From contig JAFAHP010000353.1 of the NCBI GenBank assembly GCA_019237175.1, positions 1-5,159 of the forward strand: DNA of 5,159 nucleotides, in the 5' to 3' direction. The stretch is from Alphaproteobacteria bacterium. GTDB taxonomy: Bacteria; Pseudomonadota; Alphaproteobacteria; ATCC43930; CGMCC-115725. Shown here piece by piece: positions 1 through 5,159 of the stretch. Positions within the stretch are counted from its first letter, which is position 1. Each line of letters begins with the position of its first letter. Position numbers and translations under genes: made by a program. The notes below the pieces were generated by a model. It had not been told where the DNA came from and did no database searches. It saw nothing but the letters and a program-made list of their open reading frames with translations.

Positions 1-31
1 TAACATTTCTTTCACACTGACCCCCCACACC

Positions 32-979
32 TCAAACCGCATCGGCGCCGTAATAGAGGCTAACGGTGTGTTTTGCCTCGGCAAAGAACAACCAACGCTC
101 GATTATGAGGCCGAGTGCCGCGCTCGCCAGTGCGATCCCGGCTAGGACGATCCCCGGCGCGCCGGCGGCAATTGCGGCGGCCAAGCTGCCGAGCGCGGGC
201 ACGACAAATCCGGCGAGCCGCGCAATCTGGCGCAGGCGGCGGGCATGTTTGCGCGCGATCTTAAAACCCATTTCTTTGAGCAGGTAATTCTCCTGGGTAT
301 GAGGCGTCTCAAGCGTTCGCACTCGGCCGCGACTGCCAAGCGCCGTCGCGCTGGCGACCGTGCTGCGCGCCGAAGTAGTATCGACAAACAACCAATATCG
401 TTCCTTGATCCACCAGGCGATCATAACCATCGCCACGGTAAAGAGCGCTAGACCGGTTGCCCGCAAGACCCAGAACCGGATGATGAAACCCAACGTCAAA
501 AGTCCGCTCATCAGACCGAGCGCAAAATAACCCGGCACGACCCACCCGTTGTGCCATTGATGGACCGGCTTCAGCGACGCGTAGATCATTCCGGTGCAGT
601 AGATTGTTCCGGCAGCGAGCACCGCGGCGATAACCCCGCACAAACCGATGAATCCCCGGATCGCGCCGAAAAACACCCAGCCAACCCCAAAGATCGAGGT
701 CGGCAGAAAGGTCAGCAGTGCTAGAACGCCCTCTCGCGACAGCCACGACGAGCGCCACTGCGAAAAGGCGCGCCATGCCCGCTCGGGACGGCCGAGATGG
801 AATACCGAGGAGCCGAGCCCCGCGCCGGCGAGCGCTATCGCGACGACGAGTGCCACAAAGCCGAACCAGCCACTCTGCGGCAAAAGCCCGAGCGGGGCGC
901 CGATCCCGACTAACAGCAACAGGCTAAAACCGGCGCCTGATGCGGTCGTGAAGAAGACAATCGAAAGGGCCGGATACAT
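32..979 (-). CDS. soeC: Sulfite dehydrogenase membrane anchor SoeC (DmsC/NrfD-like)
   Basis: This 315-residue integral membrane protein is the quinone-reactive anchor of the complex. Hydrophobic stretches at about 13-32, 38-59, 84-106, 111-133, 145-168, 171-191, 253-273 and 277-298 give eight likely transmembrane helices, as in the DmsC family. The block HLGRPERAWRAFSQWRSSWL (61-80), followed by SREG, is the family signature between helices 2 and 3. A polar loop at about 192-250 carries a basic patch (KIARKHARRLR). The C-terminal FFAEAKHTVSLYYG also looks conserved. The N-terminus MYPALSIVFFTTASGAG matches the usual start of SoeC/DmsC proteins, and an in-frame TAA two codons upstream excludes an earlier start in this frame. 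There is no purine-rich ribosome binding site before the ATG, so translation may depend on reading through from soeB or on the AT-rich leader. It lies 44 bases after soeB and is the last intact gene of the operon in view. Confidence 0.85.
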   Translation of the reverse strand: MYPALSIVFFTTASGAGFSLLLLVGIGAPLGLLPQSGWFGFVALVVAIALAGAGLGSSVFHLGRPERAWRAFSQWRSSWLSREGVLALLTFLPTSIFGVGWVFFGAIRGFIGLCGVIAAVLAAGTIYCTGMIYASLKPVHQWHNGWVVPGYFALGLMSGLLTLGFIIRFWVLRATGLALFTVAMVMIAWWIKERYWLFVDTTSARSTVASATALGSRGRVRTLETPHTQENYLLKEMGFKIARKHARRLRQIARLAGFVVPALGSLAAAIAAGAPGIVLAGIALASAALGLIIERWLFFAEAKHTVSLYYGADAV

Positions 980-985
980 TATTTA

Positions 986-1028
986 ATCAGCGTCGGCGGT
1001 CAGCATTTGATCAGCGTCGGCGGTCAGC
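986..1028. repeat. 19-base direct repeat, 24-base period, at the soeB-soeC junction
   Basis: The sequence atcagcgtcggcggtcagc occurs exactly at 986..1004 and again at 1010..1028, separated by five bases (atttg). The copy nearer soeB contains the soeB TGA stop (1026..1024) and part of the last codon; the other copy lies wholly between the genes. It looks like a tandem duplication of the end of soeB plus its short trailer, which lengthened the gap to soeC by 24 bases. Both flanking bases differ, so the repeat does not extend further. Confidence 0.9.
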
Positions 1029-1770
1029 GCGACAGCATGCGGTCGATCCAGCGCAGCAGCTTATCACCAGAGGAGGTCTCCGCGCGGGGGATGTTGGCCG
1101 CTAGCGGCACGGCCGGAGCCATCCGTCCTGGTCTGGGCGGTAGGTATTTGTTGACCGGCTTGTAGCCGAGCTCAGGCATCAGGTCGCGGCCACGCCGTTC
1201 CGCAACCAGCCGCGAGACGTCCGAATCTGGATCACCGAGATCGCCAAAATGGCGGGCATTCACCGGGCACACCATGACGCAGGCCGGCTGACGATCCTGC
1301 TCCGGCAGATGATCGTTGTAGATACGGTCGATGCACAGCGTGCATTTCTTCATCACGCCGGCATCTTCGTCAAATTCGCGCGCCCCATACGGGCAAGCCC
1401 AAGAACACAGCTTGCAACCGATGCAAATATCGGCGTTGACCAGCACGATGCCGTCCTCGGCGCGCTTGTACGACGCGCCGGTCGGGCAGACGGTGACGCA
1501 CGCCGGTTCTTCGCAGTGCAGGCACGATTTTGGGAAATGGACCGTGCGCGCGCCCTCGCCCTCGCCTTCCTCAAACGAGTGGATCCGGTTGAACCAAACG
1601 CCCCAGGCGCTCTCGCCATAGGGATCAAAATCAGGCAGCGGGGCCGAATGGCCGCCGGTGTTCCACTCCTTGCATGCCGTGGCGCAAGCATGACAACCGA
1701 CGCAAATGTCGAGATCGATGACGAGGCCGAGTTTCGTTTGGGCTGGTAGCTGCGCCGGCACAGAGGTCAC
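1024..1770 (-). CDS. soeB: Sulfite dehydrogenase iron-sulfur subunit SoeB (four [4Fe-4S] clusters)
   Basis: This 248-residue ferredoxin-type protein is the electron-transfer subunit linking SoeA to SoeC on the cytoplasmic side. It has sixteen cysteines in four motifs: C23/C26/C29/C33 (CX2CX2CX3C), C83/C86/C91/C95 (CX2CX4CX3CP), C116/C119/C122/C126 (CX2CX2CX3CP) and C143/C146 with C164/C168 (CX2CX17CX3CP). This is the DmsB/PsrB/NrfC arrangement for four [4Fe-4S] clusters, and no ligand is missing. The N-terminal stretch LGLVIDLDICVGCHACATAC and the following KEWNTGG resemble SoeB proteins. After residue 207 a Pro-rich linker leads to a short amphipathic helix (KLLRWIDRMLSR) that could contact the membrane subunit; that role is inference. 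It starts with GTG, whose first two bases and following A form the TGA stop of soeA (GTGA), so the two are probably translationally coupled. GGAGG lies 6 bases upstream of the start. Confidence 0.87.
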   Translation of the reverse strand: MTSVPAQLPAQTKLGLVIDLDICVGCHACATACKEWNTGGHSAPLPDFDPYGESAWGVWFNRIHSFEEGEGEGARTVHFPKSCLHCEEPACVTVCPTGASYKRAEDGIVLVNADICIGCKLCSWACPYGAREFDEDAGVMKKCTLCIDRIYNDHLPEQDRQPACVMVCPVNARHFGDLGDPDSDVSRLVAERRGRDLMPELGYKPVNKYLPPRPGRMAPAVPLAANIPRAETSSGDKLLRWIDRMLSR

Positions 1771-4709
1771 GACGCGCCTCCGCGGCGCTGGTCAGCACCG
1801 TAGCGCAAGATCGCGGGCGGAGGGCGAAACGAGGGCAGCGATCGGAGCGGCGCAAAGGATGGCGCTGTGGTGCCGGCTTCGACCGGGGCCACGCGCTCAA
1901 TGCGTACGCGCAAATCGTACCATGCGGCTTGCCCCGTGATCGGATCGGCATTCGCATAGGAGTAGCCGCCATCAGCCGGCAGCAATTCCGAAATCAAATG
2001 GTTGAGCAAAAAACCCTTACGGGACTCCGGTGCATTCGGGGCCAAGTCCCATGCACCGGCGCGCTTGCCGATTGCGTTCCAGGTCCACACGGTGTCGCGG
2101 TTGACCCCGTCCATCAGCCGGATCGGGACGCGGACGCGTCCGTGATGACTGGTGACCCATGCCCAATCGTCGTCTTTAAGGCCGAGCGCGTGCCCGGTGA
2201 TACGGTTCACAACGAGGTGATTATAACCAATGATCTGGCGCAACCATGCGTTTTGGGAGTGCCAGGAATGGTACATTTGCATCGGCCGCTGGGTCACCGC
2301 ATGCAGCGGAAACGCATCGCGGTCGATCCGCGCCTCTTCAAACGGCATGTACCAAAACGGTAGCGGATCGAAATATGTCTCGATGCGTTCGCGGTGTTCG
2401 GCCGGCGGTACGATCGAGCCGTGTCCCTGAGCCGCCAGGCGAAAGCTTTGCAGCGGCTCGACATAGAGCTGCATCACGATCGGCTGCGGAGAGTCGATCA
2501 GGCCCATCGTCACGGCGGTTTCGAGATAGGCTTTGTTCGCATGCTTGAAATAAAGCTGATCTGCCGGCAGCGCGTATTTCCAGAAGCAGCCATTGGCGAC
2601 GTAGCGCTGCAGCTGATCCGGGTTGGGAGCTCCCCGGCCTGGCTGGTCGCCACGCAGCCCACGCCAGCCGGCCAATGGTCCGACCCCTGGTCGACGCTCG
2701 TGATTGACGATGTAATCGGGATAACCGCCGGGGTAACGCGGTTCTCCCTCCGGGGTCGAAAAGCCGGGCAGCCCAAGGCGCGCCCCAATCTCGATCAGGA
2801 CGTCCTGAAACGGCCGTACATCGCGGTCAGGCACGATTATTGGCTGGCGAATCGAATCGGCCGGCCCGTCGGCTCCGCCGATCGGCCGGTCGAGCAATGA
2901 AATGCAATCCCAGCGCTCGAGGTAGGTCGTGTCCGGCAGGATCAAATCGGCGTAGGCGACGGTCTCGGAGTAATAAGCGTCGGCATAGATGATCTTGGGG
3001 ATGCGATATTCGCCGGTCGCCGGATCCTTGGCGGTCAGCATGCGGATGGTCTCGGCGGTGTTCATCGCCGAGTTCCACGCCATATTCGTCATGTACATGA
3101 ACAGGGTATCGATCGGGTACGGATCGCCTTTTGCCGCATTGGCAATGACCATTTGCATCATGCCGTGCGCGGCGAGCGGCGCTTCCCACGAAAACGCCTT
3201 GTCGATGCGCGCCGGCCGGCCATCGCCATCGATGATCAGGTCTTCGGGCGACATCGGGTAACCGAGCGGAATGCCCGGCAACGGCTTTCCGGCAGCCACT
3301 TGCTCGGGTTTACCTGCGGGCTTTGGGCCAGGAGGGGCCGGTTTTGGATGCGGGGACTTGTATCGCCAGCCGCCCGGCACATCGACCGTGCCGAGCAGCA
3401 TTTGCAGCACATGCAAGGCGCGACAAGTCTGAAAGCCGTTTGAATGGGCCGAGATGCCGCGCATCGCGTGCAACGCGACCGGGCGCCCCCGCATCGTTTC
3501 GTGGCGCCGTCCTGCCCAGTCAGTCCACGCGACCGGGAGTTCGATTGCCGCTTCAAAGGCAACCTCGGCCATTTCGGCGGCAAGCCGACGGATCGTCTCG
3601 GCGGAGACGCCGCAGGTTTCCGCGACCGCTTCGGGGGCGTAGCTCGGATCGAGATAGCGCTCGGCGACAAGCTGGAAAACCGGCACGGCCCGACGCCCGT
3701 CGGGCAATCTCGCATCACCGACAATGCGGACCGTGACATCCGTCGACGCCGCGTTGGCGAGCGATCCCGACGCCTCGAGCACCAACGGCTCGCCTGCTTC
3801 ATTGCGGGCAAACAATCCATCGTCGGAAGCGCCGGGCGCTTGGATGACGAGCCAGGCGGCATTGGTGTAGCGCACCAAATAATCGAGGTCGATACTGTCG
3901 GCGGCGAGCAATTCATGGATCAGCGCCAGCACAAACAGCCCGTCGGTCCCTGGCCGGATCGCAATCCACTCATCGGCGATCGCCGAATAACCGGTCCGCA
4001 CCGGGTTGACTGAGACAAATTTGGCGCCGCGTTTGCGCAGCTCTGAAAGGCCGATCTTGATTGGGTTCGAATCATGATCCTCGGCCACACCAAACATCAT
4101 CAGGAGCCGGGTGTGTTCCCAGTCGGGTTCGCCGAACTCCCAAAAGCTGCCGCCGAGCGTGTACATACCCGCGGCCGCCATGTTGACCGAACAAAACCCG
4201 CCATGGGCGGCAAAATTCGGGGTGCCGAACTGGGCCGCCCAATAGCCGGTCAGCGATTGGCTTTGGTCACGACCAGTGAAAAAAGCGAGCTTTTTCGGAT
4301 CGCTTGAGCGGATCGCCGAAAGCCAATCGACGGCGGTCGCCAACGCTTCGTCCCACTCGATTTCGCGGAACTCGCCCGACCCGCGCTCGCCGATCCGCCT
4401 CAGTGGTTTGCTCAGCTTCGCCGGGGAATGCTGCTGCATGATCCCGGAGGCGCCCTTGCCGCAGATCACGCCGCGATTAACCGGATGATCGCGGTTGCCC
4501 TCGATGTAACGGATGTTCCCGTTCTTAAGGTGGACTTTGATCCCGCAACGGCAAGCACACATGTAGCAGGTCGTATACCTGACCTCGTCCGACACCCTGG
4601 GCGAGGTGTCGACAATCTCGCGCGGCGAGAAATAGGCATTCAGGCGTTCGAAAAAGCTCTGCTCCGCCGGCTTGCGCGGGCCGAAAGCGTCGGATTGCTG
4701 GCTGCTCAC
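1767..4709 (-). CDS. soeA: Sulfite dehydrogenase (quinone) molybdopterin catalytic subunit SoeA
   Basis: This 980-residue protein belongs to the DMSO reductase family of Mo-bisMGD enzymes and probably oxidises sulfite to sulfate in the cytoplasm. Residues 40-100 form the N-terminal [4Fe-4S] domain: C48, C51, C55 and C83 give CX2CX3CX27C, with an additional C53 inside the motif. K85, just after the last ligand, matches the conserved basic residue between cluster and pterin. C173 in GGFCSVN is the likely molybdenum ligand. S581-R599 (SETVAYADLILPD...) is a family signature, and about 800-905 is the molybdopterin-dinucleotide-binding domain. A Pro/Lys-rich insert lies at about 452-477. There is no twin-arginine signal in the first 45 residues, which separates it from exported DmsA, PsrA and TtrA types and agrees with the cytoplasmic orientation known for SoeABC. 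The GTG start is chosen because AGGAGG lies 8 bases upstream. The 3' end overlaps soeB. Family assignment is near certain; the sulfite substrate is inferred from overall resemblance and the gene trio. Confidence 0.85.
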   Translation of the reverse strand: MSSQQSDAFGPRKPAEQSFFERLNAYFSPREIVDTSPRVSDEVRYTTCYMCACRCGIKVHLKNGNIRYIEGNRDHPVNRGVICGKGASGIMQQHSPAKLSKPLRRIGERGSGEFREIEWDEALATAVDWLSAIRSSDPKKLAFFTGRDQSQSLTGYWAAQFGTPNFAAHGGFCSVNMAAAGMYTLGGSFWEFGEPDWEHTRLLMMFGVAEDHDSNPIKIGLSELRKRGAKFVSVNPVRTGYSAIADEWIAIRPGTDGLFVLALIHELLAADSIDLDYLVRYTNAAWLVIQAPGASDDGLFARNEAGEPLVLEASGSLANAASTDVTVRIVGDARLPDGRRAVPVFQLVAERYLDPSYAPEAVAETCGVSAETIRRLAAEMAEVAFEAAIELPVAWTDWAGRRHETMRGRPVALHAMRGISAHSNGFQTCRALHVLQMLLGTVDVPGGWRYKSPHPKPAPPGPKPAGKPEQVAAGKPLPGIPLGYPMSPEDLIIDGDGRPARIDKAFSWEAPLAAHGMMQMVIANAAKGDPYPIDTLFMYMTNMAWNSAMNTAETIRMLTAKDPATGEYRIPKIIYADAYYSETVAYADLILPDTTYLERWDCISLLDRPIGGADGPADSIRQPIIVPDRDVRPFQDVLIEIGARLGLPGFSTPEGEPRYPGGYPDYIVNHERRPGVGPLAGWRGLRGDQPGRGAPNPDQLQRYVANGCFWKYALPADQLYFKHANKAYLETAVTMGLIDSPQPIVMQLYVEPLQSFRLAAQGHGSIVPPAEHRERIETYFDPLPFWYMPFEEARIDRDAFPLHAVTQRPMQMYHSWHSQNAWLRQIIGYNHLVVNRITGHALGLKDDDWAWVTSHHGRVRVPIRLMDGVNRDTVWTWNAIGKRAGAWDLAPNAPESRKGFLLNHLISELLPADGGYSYANADPITGQAAWYDLRVRIERVAPVEAGTTAPSFAPLRSLPSFRPPPAILRYGADQRRGGAS
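1777..1781 (-). promoter_or_regulatory. Ribosome binding site of soeB, inside the soeA 3' end
   Basis: GGAGG on the minus strand, 6 bases before the GTG at 1770 and within the last codons of soeA. It supports the GTG start and the two-base overlap of the soeA stop with the soeB start. Confidence 0.7.
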
Positions 4710-5046
4710 GCTCTTGTCCTCCTCGCCTGGCGCGGCCGGGGCATCGAGCCGGCGCGCAGTACGATCCGATCACCACGGTCGCAGCGGCGACGGGCGGCTG
4801 CGGACCGGCAAAGCTACATCGATGATCCGCGATTGCAAACAGCGGCGGCCCGTGGGCATTCGCCGTGGTTTCAGGCGTCGTGATCGCCACCGACAAATTG
4901 TGCAGCCGCCCTATCCCGCCCGGTTTTGTCCCGAATCCGCTGCATTGCCCCCGGGTGGGGGGTATCGGGCTGGCGGCGCACGAGAAAAGCCGGGTCCGCC
5001 CGACCGTCGCGCACCGGCAGCGCATCGAGCAGGACCGCATCGCCGG
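4710..5046. other. Region upstream of soeA without a recognisable intact gene
   Basis: These 337 bases should contain the soeA leader and probably the operon promoter, but I cannot point to convincing -35/-10 boxes or an operator. A minus-strand open frame of 79 codons (5110..4871) has high third-position GC over its first two thirds. It has no family I recognise and no clear ribosome binding site, and it ends 161 bases before soeA. It may be the shifted tail of the zinc-ribbon-like sequence at 5157..5047. A weak inverted repeat, CGCAGC at 4780..4785 with GCTGCG at 4797..4802, has a loop of 11 bases and no T-run, so I do not call it a terminator. Confidence 0.4.
4718..4723 (-). promoter_or_regulatory. 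Ribosome binding site of soeA
   Basis: AGGAGG on the minus strand, 8 bases before the GTG at 4709. It is a near-perfect Shine-Dalgarno sequence and decides the soeA start, since no ATG gives a better N-terminus close by. Confidence 0.8.
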
Positions 5047-5157
5047 TCACGGCGTCGGAGCCCGGTCCGCCGAGCCAGCGCGCAGCCATCTCTTTCCATA
5101 ACGAGCGCATCGAACCGTCCTGCCTGCGGGTGCTGCGTCCTCGTGCACGCCGAAGCG
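5047..5157 (-). pseudogene. Possible damaged zinc-ribbon (MJ0042-type) fragment, cut by the window edge
   Basis: On the minus strand the frame entering at the right edge reads 36 residues to a TGA at 5049..5047. Residues 2-25 (FGVHEDAAPAGRTVRCARYG, then KRWL) resemble the second half of the short zinc ribbon at the N-terminus of MJ0042/zinc_ribbon_5 proteins, whose general form is CPxC...RF.V...L...GR.VRCxxCG..W. The first CxxC would lie outside the window. In the visible half C17 is present, but the expected partner is Y20 (TAT, one base from the Cys codon TGT). The frame stops 12 residues after the motif's Trp, whereas such proteins usually continue with a linker and a membrane helix. From about 5090 to 4960 a different frame (part of 5110..4871) has the more coding-like base pattern, so a frameshift is possible. 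This rests on one short motif seen by eye, hence the low confidence. Confidence 0.3.
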
Positions 5158-5159
5158 GG

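Noticed and set aside
1..15. Possible start of a further minus-strand gene: GTG at 15..13 (GTG AAA GAA ATG TTA) preceded by a run of six G at 26..21, 17 bases after soeC ends.
   Set aside because: Only five codons are visible and a G-run is a poor ribosome binding site, so there is too little to call a gene, although another operon member is possible.
1249..1749. Plus-strand open frame of 166 codons opposite soeB.
   Set aside because: It is antisense to the four cysteine motifs of SoeB. The minus-strand protein is unmistakable and this frame shows no family features.
3444..4013. Plus-strand open frame of 189 codons opposite soeA.
   Set aside because: It lies wholly antisense to well-conserved soeA codons, its translation is Arg/Gly/Asp-rich with no recognisable domain, and it is explained by the low stop frequency opposite GC-rich coding DNA.
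1767..4709. Alternative identification of the complex as DMSO, polysulfide or tetrathionate reductase.
   Set aside because: Those catalytic subunits are normally exported with a twin-arginine signal, which is absent here; DmsA uses a Ser ligand, whereas C173 is seen; and the SoeB and SoeC sequences fit the sulfite dehydrogenase group better.
4780..4802. Inverted repeat CGCAGC...GCTGCG as a terminator or operator.
   Set aside because: A six-base stem with an 11-base loop and no T-run is expected by chance in GC-rich DNA.
4525..5040. Minus-strand open frame of 171 codons running across the soeA start.
   Set aside because: Its second part is a shifted reading of soeA codons for the N-terminal [4Fe-4S] domain, and its first part has no recognisable domain or ribosome binding site.

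Overview
The window holds one convincing three-gene operon, read entirely on the minus strand: a molybdopterin oxidoreductase (4709..1767), a four-cluster ferredoxin-type subunit (1770..1024) and a DmsC/NrfD-like membrane anchor (979..32). The large subunit lacks a twin-arginine signal. It has a Cys-type molybdenum ligand and a Pro/Lys-rich insert. Together with the very characteristic small subunits, this points to SoeABC, the cytoplasm-facing, membrane-bound sulfite dehydrogenase of sulfur-oxidising and sulfonate-degrading proteobacteria. It oxidises sulfite to sulfate and passes the electrons through five [4Fe-4S] clusters to the quinone pool.

The GC-rich coding sequence, the GTG starts and the overall flavour of the proteins suggest an alphaproteobacterium. 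This is an impression from the protein sequences, not a phylogenetic placement.

Layout from the 5' end of the operon (right edge) to its 3' end: 5159..4710 is a 450-base stretch without an intact recognisable gene. Its rightmost part, on the minus strand, translates to the second half of an MJ0042-type zinc-ribbon motif with one cysteine replaced by tyrosine and an early stop, so it is probably a broken or misframed gene end. soeA follows with a strong AGGAGG ribosome binding site and a GTG start. soeA and soeB overlap by two bases (GTGA). soeB and soeC are separated by 44 bases containing a 19-base direct repeat with a 24-base period. soeC has no visible Shine-Dalgarno sequence. Only 31 bases lie beyond soeC.

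SoeA carries the Mo-bisMGD active site and the first [4Fe-4S] cluster, SoeB wires it through four further clusters, and SoeC anchors the complex in the membrane and reduces quinone. I see no RNA gene, mobile element, CRISPR array or evidence of a wholly undescribed system. The points most worth a second look are the soeB-soeC junction and the damaged zinc-ribbon-like sequence upstream.
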